From NCBI RefSeq assembly GCF_037974355.1, contig NZ_CP150235.1, positions 2,542,001 through 2,606,000 on the forward strand: a stretch of 64,000 bases of DNA. The letters run 5' to 3'. Every line of letters starts with the position of its first letter. The stretch's first letter is position 1. The position numbers and the translations under genes were made by a program. Under the pieces are notes generated by a model that made no database searches, was not told the origin of the DNA, and was given only the letters and a program-made list of their open reading frames with translations. Origin of the DNA: Paenibacillus sp. FSL R5-0517 (lineage in GTDB: Bacteria > Bacillota > Bacilli > Paenibacillales > Paenibacillaceae). This document shows, in pieces, positions 8,388-17,428 of this stretch.

Positions 8388-9929
8388 ATGGAAATTGCAA
8401 TCACGATCGCTCTCGTTGCAGCCGCGCTATTCATTGGGTTCGGAGTAGGATATTTTATTCGCAAATCTCTTGCAGAGGCTAAAATCTCTAGTGCGGAACA
8501 AGCTGCCGTACAAATCGTGGAGAACGCGAAGAAAGAGGCAGAAGCACTGAAGAAAGAAACAGTGCTGGAAGCGAAGGATGAAATCCATCGCATTCGCGCT
8601 GAAGCTGAAAAAGACACTCGTGAACGTCGGAATGAAATTCAACGACAAGAAAGACGATTGTTGCAAAAAGAAGAGTCGCTGGATAAAAAATTGGAATCAC
8701 TCGAACGTAAAGAAGAGCAAGTGGCTAACAAAGAGAAACGAATTGATGAGACTCAGCAGCAGATCGAAATGATCTACAAAAACCAGGTGACAGAGTTGGA
8801 ACGTATATCCAACCTCACTATGGAAGACGCACGCAGTATCATACTGTCCAACGTAGAACAGGAAGTTCGTCATGAGACGGCTCAAATGATCAAGGACATT
8901 GAACAACAAGCGAAGGAAGAAGCGGACAAAAAGTCCCGCGAGATTATTACACTCGCCATCCAACGTTGTGCGGCTGACCACGTAGCGGAAACAACGGTAT
9001 CTGTTGTTACCCTGCCGAATGAAGAAATGAAAGGCCGGATTATCGGTCGTGAAGGACGTAACATCCGTGCGCTTGAAACCCTTACAGGGATTGACCTCAT
9101 TATCGATGATACGCCAGAAGCTGTTATTCTGTCGGGCTTTGACCCGATTCGCCGTGAGATTGCCCGTACTGCCCTGGAGAAACTGGTGGCTGACGGACGT
9201 ATTCACCCGGCACGGATTGAAGAGATGGTTGAGAAATCCCGCAAAGAAGTGGATGAGCGCATCCGTGAATACGGTGAGCAAGCTACCTTTGAAGTTGGCG
9301 TGCATGGTCTGCATCCGGATCTGATCAAAATTTTGGGCCGGTTGAAGTTCCGTACAAGTTATGGTCAGAACGTCTTGAAACATTCGATGGAAGTCGCTTA
9401 TCTGGCTGGATTGATGGCTGGCGAACTCGGAGAAGACGTAACTCTGGCAAGACGTGCAGGTCTATTGCATGACATCGGTAAAGCGCTGGATCACGAAGTG
9501 GAAGGATCACACGTCGAAATTGGCGTGGAACTGGCGAAGAAATACAAAGAACATCCGGTTGTAATCAACAGTATCGCGTCCCATCACGGAGATTGCGAAG
9601 CGACTTCGGTCATTGCCATGTTGGTTGGTGCAGCAGATGCACTCTCCGCAGCAAGACCAGGCGCACGCCGCGAAACGCTGGAAACGTATATCAAACGACT
9701 GGAGAAGCTGGAAGAGATTTCGGAATCCTTCGAAGGTGTCGAGAAATCGTACGCCATTCAGGCCGGACGCGAAGTTCGTGTTATGGTACAGCCTGAGAAG
9801 ATCGATGATGCTGAAGCCTTCCGTCTCGCCCGTGACATCACGAAGATGATTGAGAATGAACTCGACTATCCGGGTCACATCAAAGTCACCGTCATCCGGG
9901 AAACCCGTGCGGTTGAATACGCAAAATAG
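8388..9929 (+). CDS. rny: Ribonuclease Y
   Basis: 513 residues, close to the usual 520. This membrane-anchored endoribonuclease initiates mRNA decay. It has an N-terminal transmembrane helix (about 2-24), a long charged coiled coil to about 190, a KH RNA-binding domain (about 205-270, with [15 protein letters not shown]) and an HD domain with [10 protein letters not shown]. The ATG at 8388 is 6 bases after gaggaggtg. Its specificity factor RicA is encoded further down in the same block (15300), and YmdB, often co-located with rny, follows directly. Confidence 0.97.
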   Translation: MEIAITIALVAAALFIGFGVGYFIRKSLAEAKISSAEQAAVQIVENAKKEAEALKKETVLEAKDEIHRIRAEAEKDTRERRNEIQRQERRLLQKEESLDKKLESLERKEEQVANKEKRIDETQQQIEMIYKNQVTELERISNLTMEDARSIILSNVEQEVRHETAQMIKDIEQQAKEEADKKSREIITLAIQRCAADHVAETTVSVVTLPNEEMKGRIIGREGRNIRALETLTGIDLIIDDTPEAVILSGFDPIRREIARTALEKLVADGRIHPARIEEMVEKSRKEVDERIREYGEQATFEVGVHGLHPDLIKILGRLKFRTSYGQNVLKHSMEVAYLAGLMAGELGEDVTLARRAGLLHDIGKALDHEVEGSHVEIGVELAKKYKEHPVVINSIASHHGDCEATSVIAMLVGAADALSAARPGARRETLETYIKRLEKLEEISESFEGVEKSYAIQAGREVRVMVQPEKIDDAEAFRLARDITKMIENELDYPGHIKVTVIRETRAVEYAK

Positions 9930-9937
9930 AGCAATAC

Positions 9938-9974
9938 GGAAAAGTGGCCGCGTTAATGGGCCACTTTTCCTTTT
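9938..9974 (+). terminator. Rho-independent terminator after rny
   Basis: A perfect 12-bp stem (9938-9949 with 9959-9970) followed by tttt. A second inverted repeat (9977-9985 with 10002-10010) followed by ggcttttt may back it up. Confidence 0.85.
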
Positions 9975-10083
9975 GATAGCCTCTTAAAGTGTGTTTTCAA
10001 AAAGAGGCTAGGCTTTTTCGGCTGAATTCCATATTCGTCAAAGGCTTTTTGTATAAATACACATCTTGGAACAAGAGATAGAG

Positions 10084-10125
10084 TCCTGCAAAGGTTCAAC
10101 ATTCGAAAAAGAGAACTTTGCAGGA
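10084..10125 (+). repeat. Inverted repeat in the ymdB leader
   Basis: Arms 10084-10097 and 10113-10125 form a 13-bp near-perfect stem with a 15-base loop; it ends a few bases before the ymdB SD (ggagg at 10131). No T-run follows, so it is more likely a structured 5' UTR than a terminator. Confidence 0.6.
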
Positions 10126-10144
10126 ATTGAGGAGGCAGTAATCA

Positions 10145-10939
10145 GTGAAAGTTTTGTTTATTGGTGACATTGTAGGCAACGTGGGACGTAAGGCATTAAA
10201 GGAAAATCTACCGTACCTGAAATCGAAGTATAAGCCACATGTGGTGATTGTGAATGGTGAAAATGCGGCAGCAGGTCGCGGTATTACCGGGGCAATTGCA
10301 AATGAGTTTTTCAACTGGGGTGTACATGGTATTACACTTGGTAATCATACTTGGGACAATAAGGATATTTTTGATTTTATAGATGATGAGCCTCGCATGA
10401 TTCGTCCAGCGAACTTTCCACCAGGCACACCAGGACGAGGATACACGGTTGTCAAAGGGGAAGGGAAAGAGCTGGCCATTGTCAATCTGCAAGGAAGAAC
10501 GTTCCTGCCTGCTCTGGATTGCCCGTTCCGTGTAGCTGATGAGATTGTTGATGAGCTGCGTCAGGACTATAAATGTATTCTGGTCGATATGCATGCTGAA
10601 GCGACGTCAGAGAAAATTGCCATGGGATGGCATCTGGATGGACGTGCGTCTCTCGTTGTAGGTACACATACACATGTACAGAGTAACGATGATCGGATTT
10701 TGCCTGGAGGAACGGCATACTTGACGGATGCGGGCATGGTAGGGCCGCGTGACGGCATATTGGGCATGGAGCGTGAGGCCGTGCTGCGCAAGTTCTACAC
10801 CCAGCTCCCGGTACGTTTCGTTGTGGATGATGGCAAATGGCATTTCCATGGTGTGTTTGTTGAAATTGATGAAGCTACAGGTGCGGCAACACGCATCGAA
10901 AAAATTCGTCTGATGGAGGACGAGTGGCGCATGGAATAG
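10145..10939 (+). CDS. ymdB: YmdB-type metallophosphoesterase
   Basis: 264 residues. YmdB of Bacillus is a binuclear-metal phosphodiesterase with activity on 2',3'-cyclic AMP that affects biofilm genes and motility. The metal-binding motifs are visible: GDIVGN near the N-terminus, NGENAAAGRG, GNHTWDN, and VGTHTHVQSND near 180. GTG start with ggagg upstream. The gene lies between rny and spoVS as in Bacillus; a leader hairpin at 10084-10125 could affect its translation. Confidence 0.93.
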   Translation: MKVLFIGDIVGNVGRKALKENLPYLKSKYKPHVVIVNGENAAAGRGITGAIANEFFNWGVHGITLGNHTWDNKDIFDFIDDEPRMIRPANFPPGTPGRGYTVVKGEGKELAIVNLQGRTFLPALDCPFRVADEIVDELRQDYKCILVDMHAEATSEKIAMGWHLDGRASLVVGTHTHVQSNDDRILPGGTAYLTDAGMVGPRDGILGMEREAVLRKFYTQLPVRFVVDDGKWHFHGVFVEIDEATGAATRIEKIRLMEDEWRME

Positions 10940-10977
10940 GGGTATTGTCCCATTTTGCAGGGAAACCCGTCTAAAAA

Positions 10978-11006
10978 GAAGGAATTTTTTTGCCTCCCGC
11001 GAATAA
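10978..11006 (+). promoter_or_regulatory. Sigma-H-type promoter for spoVS
   Basis: GAAGGAATT (10978-10986) matches the sigma-H -35 form RnAGGAwWW. Eleven bases later CGCGAATAA (10998-11006) fits the -10 form RnnGAATwW except at its first base. spoVS of Bacillus subtilis is transcribed by sigma-H, which supports the reading. Confidence 0.65.
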
Positions 11007-11056
11007 CATCTAGTAAGTGGAAACAAACTTTCAACATTCCCAGGGAGGTACTTACC

Positions 11057-11317
11057 ATGGATGTATTAAAAGTTTCAGCAAAGTCCAATCCTAATTCTGT
11101 AGCCGGCGCTCTTGCAGGGGTTCTTCGTGAACGTGGAAATGCTGAACTGCAGGCAATAGGAGCGGGAGCACTGAACCAAGCCATTAAAGCGGTAGCGATA
11201 GCCCGGGGATTTGTAGCACCAAGCGGAGTTGACCTGATTTGTATTCCAGCTTTTACAGACATTGTGATCGACGGCGAGGACCGAACGGCCATTAAGCTGA
11301 TTGTGGAGCCCAGATAA
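11057..11317 (+). CDS. spoVS: Stage V sporulation protein S
   Basis: 86 residues, exactly the family size. SpoVS is a small Alba-related protein needed for stage V of sporulation and for coat assembly. The sequence is almost invariant in the family (MDVLKVSAKSNPNSVAGALA). The ATG at 11057 follows gggagg. It is preceded by a sigma-H-type promoter and followed by a terminator, so it is a single-gene unit. Confidence 0.96.
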   Translation: MDVLKVSAKSNPNSVAGALAGVLRERGNAELQAIGAGALNQAIKAVAIARGFVAPSGVDLICIPAFTDIVIDGEDRTAIKLIVEPR

Positions 11318-11335
11318 TACATGCAGTATGCATTG

Positions 11336-11369
11336 AACCTGTTTACGATGGATGTAGACAGGTTTTTTT
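11336..11369 (+). terminator. Rho-independent terminator after spoVS
   Basis: Stem aacctgt/acaggtt (11336-11342 with 11358-11364) followed by seven T residues. Confidence 0.82.
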
Positions 11370-11408
11370 GCGTTTTCTTCGCAATAAAATATTGAGGAGG
11401 GTTTGTCC

Positions 11409-12398
11409 ATGTCTGATTGGCGTGTAGCTGATTTTCACTGTGATGCACTGAGCAAAATTTTGATGCAGCCTGCTCTTTCTTTTGAAGATGCTCCAGAACT
11501 GGATGTGAATTTGCAACGCTTGAAAGAAGGGAAGGTAGGGTTGCAGGCGTTCGCCATCTATTTACCCGAAGTACTTGGCAGAGGCAAGTTTGAACATGTG
11601 ATGGGGCAGTTGGAGATTTATCGTAGTCGTGTAGAGAGAAGTCAGGGGCGGCCTAGCGGCACACAGACGTTGTTATGGCGTGAGCAGGTGGCTCAGGTGG
11701 AGCAAACAGAGGGTACGTGGGGATTAATCACACTGGAGGGTGTGGATGGTCTGGAGGGCAACCTGTTCTATCTGGAGTTATGTTATCAGATGGGCGTTCG
11801 AATCATTGGACTAACGTGGAATTATGCCAATTGGGCGGCTGACGGAGTCATGGAGAAGCGTGGGGCGGGTCTGACCGAGAAAGGGAAAGAACTGGTGCGC
11901 CAGTGTAATGAAATCGGAATGCTGTTGGATGTGTCGCATCTGACGGAGAAAGGGTTCTGGGAACTGGCTGACTTGAGTAAGCGTCCTTTTATCGCCTCCC
12001 ATTCCAACAGCTATAGCGTATGTCCCCATGTGCGCAATCTGAAAGATGATCAGATCCAGGCCATCATTGCCCGGGAAGGGCGGATCGGACTGACGTTTGT
12101 TCCCTGGTTTGTTAAACAGGAGGGGGAAGTGCTTATAGAAGACTTGCTGCCTCATATCGAGCAGATCTGTTCTCAGGGCGGACAGAACCATCTGATGATG
12201 GGGTCTGATTTTGACGGAATCTCAACGTATATTCAGAGACTTGAACACTCGGGGCATTATCCAAGACTGACGGAACTCCTGCTCAAACATTATGATGAAC
12301 ATTTAGTGCGCGGCTGGTTGTGGGGGAATGCGATGAGTTATCTGAGGGAACACTTGCCAGAGGGAAATCCTAAAATAAAGGGGGCTTCCGTGAAATAG
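11409..12398 (+). CDS. Membrane dipeptidase (peptidase family M19)
   Basis: 329 residues. M19 enzymes are zinc dipeptidases with an amidohydrolase-type barrel that hydrolyse dipeptides, often with a D-residue at the C side. Metal-ligand motifs are visible: DFHCD near residue 10, LEGVDGLEGN near 115, DVSHL, ASHSN and GSDFDGI. There is no signal peptide, so it should be cytoplasmic despite the family name. ATG at 11409 is 7 bases after gaggagg. In Bacillus subtilis spoVS is followed by tdh and kbl; this gene occupies that place. The substrate is not deducible. Confidence 0.87.
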   Translation: MSDWRVADFHCDALSKILMQPALSFEDAPELDVNLQRLKEGKVGLQAFAIYLPEVLGRGKFEHVMGQLEIYRSRVERSQGRPSGTQTLLWREQVAQVEQTEGTWGLITLEGVDGLEGNLFYLELCYQMGVRIIGLTWNYANWAADGVMEKRGAGLTEKGKELVRQCNEIGMLLDVSHLTEKGFWELADLSKRPFIASHSNSYSVCPHVRNLKDDQIQAIIAREGRIGLTFVPWFVKQEGEVLIEDLLPHIEQICSQGGQNHLMMGSDFDGISTYIQRLEHSGHYPRLTELLLKHYDEHLVRGWLWGNAMSYLREHLPEGNPKIKGASVK

Positions 12399-12502
12399 TA
12401 AAGTGTTCTGTGGGACAGAATGGGTTGAATAAAGCTTGTTTTCCAAATAAAGGAGGGGAATGATGGTGAAATAAGTGTATTTCATGAATTTTCACCAGTT
12501 CG

Positions 12503-12532
12503 TTTTCATTTCACTCCAAAAAGGGGTATAAT
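12503..12532 (+). promoter_or_regulatory. Promoter of the PduL-like gene
   Basis: TTTTCA (12503-12508), an 18-base spacer and a perfect TATAAT (12527-12532), 61 bases before the start codon. Confidence 0.55.
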
Positions 12533-12592
12533 ACCATTGGATTGTTAAGAGCCTGAGTTCAGGCCATAGATAAACAAGGAGTGAAATTTACA

Positions 12593-13165
12593 ATGAGTAA
12601 AACAGTACCTGTGGGCGTATCTGCCCGTCACATTCATGTATCCCAAGAGCACGTTGAAATTTTGTTTGGCAAAGGTTATGAACTGACTGAATTTAAACCT
12701 CTGTCCCAGCCTGGCCAATACGCTGCTAACGAAACTGTAGCGGTCATTGGTTCGAAAGGACAGTTTGATAAAGTGCGTATCCTTGGACCTGTTCGCCCTG
12801 AAACGCAACTGGAGATCTCCATGACAGATTCATTTGCGATTGGTGTTAAAGCACCTGTTCGTGAATCTGGAAGCATTGAAGGTACACCAGGAATCACGAT
12901 TAAAGGTCCTGCTGGCGAAGTAACGATCGATAAAGGTGTCATCGTAGCTGCTCGTCACATTCACTTCCATACTTCGGATGCTGCTAAATGGGGTATCGAG
13001 GACAAACAAATGCTGAAAGTTCGCCTCGGCGGAGATCGCGGTCTGGTACTGGAAAATGTACTGGCTCGTGTATCTGATTCTTTTGCACTGGACATGCATA
13101 TTGATACGGATGAGGCTAACGCTGCTGGCGCTCGTAATGGCGACACTGCTGAAATCATCGATTAA
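12593..13165 (+). CDS. pduL: Phosphate propanoyltransferase, PduL family
   Basis: 190 residues. PduL-type enzymes interconvert acyl-CoA and acyl-phosphate. The two repeated zinc-binding motifs are clear, SARHIHVS at about 9-16 and AARHIHFH at about 121-128. No microcompartment genes are nearby and no encapsulation peptide is seen at the N-terminus, so this is probably a free-standing housekeeping phosphotransacylase, perhaps acting on acetyl-CoA or propionyl-CoA. SD aaggag is about 11 bases upstream of the ATG. It has its own promoter and terminator. Confidence 0.88.
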   Translation: MSKTVPVGVSARHIHVSQEHVEILFGKGYELTEFKPLSQPGQYAANETVAVIGSKGQFDKVRILGPVRPETQLEISMTDSFAIGVKAPVRESGSIEGTPGITIKGPAGEVTIDKGVIVAARHIHFHTSDAAKWGIEDKQMLKVRLGGDRGLVLENVLARVSDSFALDMHIDTDEANAAGARNGDTAEIID

Positions 13166-13215
13166 TACCATGGAATAGCTTCAGCAGCCTACTAGGGCAG
13201 TCTGAATAACGTATA

Positions 13216-13278
13216 AACCTGAGCACAGCCATTAAGGGCCGGTTAATTCCAGCCCTGTTGGCAAAGCTCAGGTTTTTC
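13216..13278 (+). terminator. Rho-independent terminator after pduL
   Basis: Stem aacctgagc/gctcaggtt (13216-13224 with 13266-13274) with a long loop, then ttttt. Confidence 0.75.
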
Positions 13279-13365
13279 TGTTTTCTAAGTGTTCATTAGA
13301 GCATGGCATGTCTCGGATTATGCGAAGGGACGTGCGGTTTGCATGTGGAACTACAGCCCAATTCA

Positions 13366-13374
13366 TGCTATAAT
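13366..13374 (+). promoter_or_regulatory. Extended -10 promoter before miaB
   Basis: TGCTATAAT gives a perfect -10 with the TG extension at 13366-13374. The -35 region is poor. It lies about 100 bases before the miaB start. Confidence 0.45.
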
Positions 13375-13477
13375 TTGCTGTAATGCTCTTTTAATGTTCC
13401 CGGCAAGAAATTCACGTGGAACAGGGATGAATGAACGATTTTTTATTAATTGAGGCTGTAAGGAGTGACCGAAGGAA

Positions 13478-15034
13478 ATGGCTAAAGACTCAAAAAAGGA
13501 TTACTCCCAATATTTTGATTTCTCCGATGCCAAAGTAATTTCGCAAGATGAATTCAGCAAAAAGATAAGAATCCGGGGTCGTGAGATTAACATCAAATCG
13601 GAACCTAATCATCGTCAGGAGAAACAGCGGGGCAAGGAAGACGTCCAGGTGTTATACGAAAATGCCGTTCCCGATGAACTGAAAAACATAGGGAAAGGCA
13701 AACACTATATTGTATATACGTATGGATGTCAGATGAACGAGCATGACTCAGAGACCATCAAAGGACTTCTTGAATCAATGGGATATCAGGCTACAGAGGA
13801 TCGCAAAGAAGCTGATATTATCCTGCTCAATACATGTGCCATACGAGAAAATGCGGAAGATAAAGTATTTGGTGAGCTTGGTCACCTGAAAACGCTAAAA
13901 CTTGAACGTCCGGGATTGTTACTTGGCGTATGCGGGTGTATGTCCCAAGAAGAAGGCGTCGTCAACCGAATCATGCAGAAGCATGGCTTTGTGGATATGA
14001 TCTTTGGTACACATAATGTGCATCGACTGCCACATCTAATCCAGGAAGCGCTGTTCAGCAAAGAAATGGTTGTTGAGGTGTGGTCCAAGGAAGGCGACAT
14101 TATTGAGAACCTGCCGAAGAAACGTGAGGGTATGCGCGGCTGGGTGAACATTATGTATGGTTGCGACAAGTTCTGTACATATTGCATCGTCCCGTTTACG
14201 AGGGGCAAAGAACGCAGCCGTCGTCCTGAAGATGTCATTGCCGAAGTTAGGGATTTGGCACGACAAGGCTTTAAGGAGATCACTCTACTTGGTCAAAATG
14301 TGAATGCGTACGGCAAGGACTTTACCGACCTGAAGTACAGCTTTGGGGACTTGATGGATGCCATTCGTCAAATTGATATTCCGCGAGTGCGGTTTACAAC
14401 CAGTCACCCACGTGACTTCGATGACCACTTGATTGAAGTGCTGGCCAAGGGCGGAAATCTCGTAGAGCACATTCATCTACCAGTGCAATCTGGCAGTTCG
14501 GAAGTACTTAAACGCATGAGCCGCAAGTATAGCCGGGAACACTATCTGAAACTGGCTGACAAAATTAAGAAAGCCATCCCGAATGTTGTGTTGACAACGG
14601 ATATTATTGTTGGTTTTCCGGGGGAAACGGAAGAACAGTTTGAAGATACACTTTCCCTTGTCCGTGAAGTAGGGTATGATTTTGCCTATACCTTTATTTA
14701 TTCCCCACGGGAAGGTACACCGGCTGCGGTGATGGAAGACAACGTACCGATGGAAGTGAAGAAGGAACGTTTGAAGCGCTTGAACGAAACAATCAACGTA
14801 TATAGCCATCGAAGCAATGAAGAACAACGTGGCAAAGTTGTTGAAGTGCTCGTTGAAGGTGAGAGCAAGCGGAATTCCGAAGTTCTGGCAGGACGTACGC
14901 GCAGCAACAAGCTGGTGCATTTTGAAGGACCCAAAGAGTTGATCGGTACTTTCGTACAAGTGGAAATCACCGATCCGATGACTTTTTATATTCGGGGCAA
15001 CCTGCTCTCTGAGCCGGTAGCTGCCAATCAGTAA
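13478..15034 (+). CDS. miaB: tRNA-2-methylthio-N6-dimethylallyladenosine synthase MiaB
   Basis: 518 residues, normal for the family in Bacillales. MiaB adds the methylthio group at position 37 of tRNAs reading UNN codons. The N-terminal MTTase domain keeps its three cluster cysteines ([26 protein letters not shown]). The radical-SAM motif CxxxCxxC is [10 protein letters not shown] at about 228-233, and a TRAM domain closes the protein. The next gene is ricA, as in Bacillus. It follows its own promoter-like extended -10. Confidence 0.97.
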   Translation: MAKDSKKDYSQYFDFSDAKVISQDEFSKKIRIRGREINIKSEPNHRQEKQRGKEDVQVLYENAVPDELKNIGKGKHYIVYTYGCQMNEHDSETIKGLLESMGYQATEDRKEADIILLNTCAIRENAEDKVFGELGHLKTLKLERPGLLLGVCGCMSQEEGVVNRIMQKHGFVDMIFGTHNVHRLPHLIQEALFSKEMVVEVWSKEGDIIENLPKKREGMRGWVNIMYGCDKFCTYCIVPFTRGKERSRRPEDVIAEVRDLARQGFKEITLLGQNVNAYGKDFTDLKYSFGDLMDAIRQIDIPRVRFTTSHPRDFDDHLIEVLAKGGNLVEHIHLPVQSGSSEVLKRMSRKYSREHYLKLADKIKKAIPNVVLTTDIIVGFPGETEEQFEDTLSLVREVGYDFAYTFIYSPREGTPAAVMEDNVPMEVKKERLKRLNETINVYSHRSNEEQRGKVVEVLVEGESKRNSEVLAGRTRSNKLVHFEGPKELIGTFVQVEITDPMTFYIRGNLLSEPVAANQ

Positions 15035-15061
15035 TACACACACCAATAAGATGAATGATTT

Positions 15062-15253
15062 TTGCACTTAGTGGGGTTGCAGCCGAGCGTAGCGAAGGTG
15101 ACGGAATCGATTCTGTAGAAGCGAAGCGTTCGCCTTTGTCTCCGAATTTTAACCTTGAACAATTTTCAATCGAAAAAATCCGGAGACAAGAGCGATCAAA
15201 AGAACGATCCGACACCGCAGCGGTCACTCAGCAGTCGAATGAGCTTAGTGCAA
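15062..15253. repeat. 192-bp imperfect palindrome (MITE/REP-like) between miaB and ricA
   Basis: Outer ends ttgcacttag (15062-15071) and cttagtgcaa (15244-15253) are near-complementary. Inner arms at 15136-15150 and 15174-15189 match at nearly every position, and the intervening parts (for example ggtgacgg with ccgacacc) also pair. The element could fold into one long hairpin. It has no ORF of its own. It looks like a non-autonomous repeat; copies elsewhere in the genome are needed to prove this. Confidence 0.6.
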
Positions 15254-15299
15254 CATCCAGTATTCATCTTATATCATCTCATAGAATGGAGCGATTTCA

Positions 15300-15749
15300 G
15301 TGGCGCAGGAAGAAGTGCAGTACAACCATTACGGAATGCCTACCTACGATACGCGCAATCTGGTCATACGCGACGACATTATGGGAAAAGCCAAAGAATT
15401 GGCTGATATGCTCGGAACGAGTGAGGAAGTTAGACAGTTCCAACAGGCTGAAACCAAAATTCGTGATCATGAGCGCATCCAGCAGTTGATCGCAACGATC
15501 AAGAAGAAACAAAAAGAGATCGTTGCTTTTGAGAGCTTCAAAAATGTGGAGATGGTCAGCAAAATTGAACAGGAAATTGAAGATCTGCAAAGCGAACTGG
15601 ACAGTATTCCATTGGTTACGGAATTCCAGCAGAGCCAGAGCGACATCAACTACTTGCTTCAGTTAGTGATCTCTGTAATCCGGGATACGGTTTCCGAAAA
15701 AGTAAACGTGGAGGCTGGAACGGATTCACCTCCGACAAGTTGCGGTTAA
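15300..15749 (+). CDS. ricA: RicA/YmcA, YlbF-family regulator of RNase Y
   Basis: 149 residues. A helical YlbF/YmcA-family protein. In Bacillus subtilis RicA acts with RicF and RicT in the complex that directs RNase Y and affects biofilm, competence and sporulation. The helical region at about 25-125 with ETKIRDHERIQQLIATIKKK is typical. One Cys is present next to the C-terminus (TSCG). The GTG start at 15300 follows ggag. It lies downstream of miaB as in Bacillus, but separated here by a long palindrome. A terminator follows. Confidence 0.9.
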   Translation: MAQEEVQYNHYGMPTYDTRNLVIRDDIMGKAKELADMLGTSEEVRQFQQAETKIRDHERIQQLIATIKKKQKEIVAFESFKNVEMVSKIEQEIEDLQSELDSIPLVTEFQQSQSDINYLLQLVISVIRDTVSEKVNVEAGTDSPPTSCG

Positions 15750-15759
15750 ATGACGGAAG

Positions 15760-15787
15760 GGTGCGGACGCTGTCCGCGCCTTTTTTG
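15760..15787 (+). terminator. Rho-independent terminator after ricA
   Basis: Stem ggtgcggac/gtccgcgcc (15760-15768 with 15772-15780, one G-U pair) followed by tttttt. Confidence 0.87.
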
Positions 15788-16074
15788 ACGATTATAGAAT
15801 TATAAGTTTTCAGCGGAGCTGAAGGATTCGATAATCGCAAGAAAAGCAACTGCCAAACCACGAATGTGGCATCATCGATAAGGCTTCAATCAGAAGCTTT
15901 TCTTACATTGCATAACTCTTAACGTGGAGTGGCTGTCGCCAAGTACTCGGAATATCATTCCAAGCAAAGCTCCACGTTGTGGGGTTATTTTGTGTGGCGC
16001 GCTGATTTTTTAATGTTAAAGGCACATGACATCAAGAGAGCATGATACGTACAGTGAAAAAGGAGAAATGAATA
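15788..16074 (+). other. Intergenic region with inverted repeat
   Basis: No gene is supported. A 9-bp inverted repeat aacgtggag/ctccacgtt (15921-15929 with 15970-15978) encloses the smaller palindrome ggaatatcattcc. There is no T-run directly after it. It could be a structured leader of the thioesterase gene or a remnant of a repeat. Confidence 0.4.
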
Positions 16075-16479
16075 ATGAGCATTTTGGACAAAATGGTAGA
16101 AGACGGAGCCGAACGATTCTGGGGATTTCTCGGATGTCGATATATTAAAGGAGATGGCAAAGAAGTACAGATCGCGTTGACAGCAGGGGAACATCATACC
16201 AACTCCATGGGGATTATTCATGGGGGTGTATTAACTTCACTGATGGATCAGGCGATGGGGATGGTTGCAACAGCAGCAATGGAAGTAGATGGCTGTGTGA
16301 CAACCAATCTGAATGTACATTTTCTCGCACCCATGAAACAAGGGGAATTAACGGTGACGGCTACAGTGTTACATCAGGCTGGACGCAGTGTTACGACTCA
16401 ATCAGAGGTTCGTGATGCATCAGGCACCTTGGGATGCATGGCTACGGCTACTTTCCGTATAGCACGTCCGAGAACGTAA
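16075..16479 (+). CDS. PaaI-family hotdog thioesterase
   Basis: 134 residues with a single hotdog domain. The motif NSMGIIHGGVLTSLMDQAMGM, with the conserved HGG and the following acidic D, is the PaaI/YbdB type acyl-CoA thioesterase active site. A cytoplasmic enzyme hydrolysing acyl-CoA or aryl-CoA thioesters; the actual substrate is not deducible. The ATG follows aaggag. The next gene has its own promoter. Confidence 0.85.
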   Translation: MSILDKMVEDGAERFWGFLGCRYIKGDGKEVQIALTAGEHHTNSMGIIHGGVLTSLMDQAMGMVATAAMEVDGCVTTNLNVHFLAPMKQGELTVTATVLHQAGRSVTTQSEVRDASGTLGCMATATFRIARPRT

Positions 16480-16495
16480 AGTATGAATCCCGCTG

Positions 16496-16523
16496 TTGAC
16501 AAAAGATATTATTATGTCATAAT
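16496..16523 (+). promoter_or_regulatory. Promoter with palindrome, upstream of the NUDIX gene
   Basis: TTGACA (16496-16501), a 16-base spacer and CATAAT (16518-16523). The -10 is embedded in the perfect palindrome ATTATGTCATAAT (16511-16523), a plausible operator for the encoded winged-helix protein or another repressor. Confidence 0.6.
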
Positions 16524-16557
16524 GAAATTATCAAAATGAAAATAGTCGGTGGTGCCC

Positions 16558-17361
16558 ATGAACGAAAACTACGAACACTTCAATTCAGAGAGCGACGAAC
16601 AAGCAGCACGTGCCTATAGTTCCAAGAAATATCGTACCCCCGATGGAGTTCCTGCGGATATCGTTATGTTCACCTTGACCAAGCGGGAGCGCAAGACGGT
16701 GACCAAGACACTTCCCATTCGGGAATTGAAAGTGATGCTGATTAAGCGCAAAGGCTGGCCTTTTGCAGGTAGATGGGCATTACCCGGTGGTTTTTGTCAG
16801 GAGAATGAATCCATCTACGGTGCAGCAAAACGTGAGTTGATGGAAGAGACAGGTGTAGACGGTGGACATCTGGAGTACTTGAATGTATACAGTCAGCCGG
16901 GTCGTGACCCGAGGGGCTGGATTATATCTCACGCATTTTTCGCGCTTGTGGAGGAATGGATGCTGGATCAACGTCAAGCAGCAGATGATGCTGAGGACGT
17001 TGGATTGTTCACGATTCAGGAGGCGTTGCAAGAATTGGAACTCGCCTTTGATCACAGAACAATCATTGAAGATGCATATCGACGCATTCAACAACAGATG
17101 CTGGAGACGACGATTGCTCGTCAGTTCCTGCCACGTGATTTTACATTAAGTGAATTATATCAGGTTATTCAAAGTGTTGTACCGGATTTTGAAGAACCAA
17201 ACTTCATTCGCAAGATTACGTCTACCCGCAGTCGCAAAGGCATTGTGGAAGAAGTACGGGATGAAGAGGGGAACTTGGTGAGTTCCAACCAGTACTCGCA
17301 GCGTCCGGCGCAGCTATATCGTTTTACAGAACTCGTGCCACGCCTTTCCATCTACACGTAA
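16558..17361 (+). CDS. NUDIX hydrolase with C-terminal winged-helix-like domain (NrtR-type)
   Basis: 267 residues from the ATG at 16558. The NUDIX box GX5EX7REUXEEXGU is complete (G at the start of GFCQENE, then RELMEETGV, about 82-104), so hydrolase activity is possible. The C-terminal ~110 residues (FTLSELYQVIQ, NFIRKI) resemble the DNA-binding wing domain of the NrtR group, NUDIX-derived regulators of NAD genes that bind ADP-ribose. The next two genes are nicotinamidase and nicotinate phosphoribosyltransferase, which fits such a role. Enzyme, regulator or both remains open. The start could also be GTG at 16549. Confidence 0.8.
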   Translation: MNENYEHFNSESDEQAARAYSSKKYRTPDGVPADIVMFTLTKRERKTVTKTLPIRELKVMLIKRKGWPFAGRWALPGGFCQENESIYGAAKRELMEETGVDGGHLEYLNVYSQPGRDPRGWIISHAFFALVEEWMLDQRQAADDAEDVGLFTIQEALQELELAFDHRTIIEDAYRRIQQQMLETTIARQFLPRDFTLSELYQVIQSVVPDFEEPNFIRKITSTRSRKGIVEEVRDEEGNLVSSNQYSQRPAQLYRFTELVPRLSIYT

Positions 17362-17428
17362 AAAGGTGCAGATGTGTCAATTGGATTGAATCAGGATCAA
17401 CCATTTCTGAGCTAAGGGAGTGTTGACG

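Noticed and set aside
8697..9383. 228-codon minus-strand ORF inside rny
   Set aside because: Antisense to the well-supported RNase Y gene; Phe-rich product typical of the complement of charged coiled coils.
15055..15489. 144-codon plus-strand ORF overlapping the palindrome and ricA
   Set aside because: It reads through the repeat element and then ricA in another frame; ricA has the family match and a better SD.
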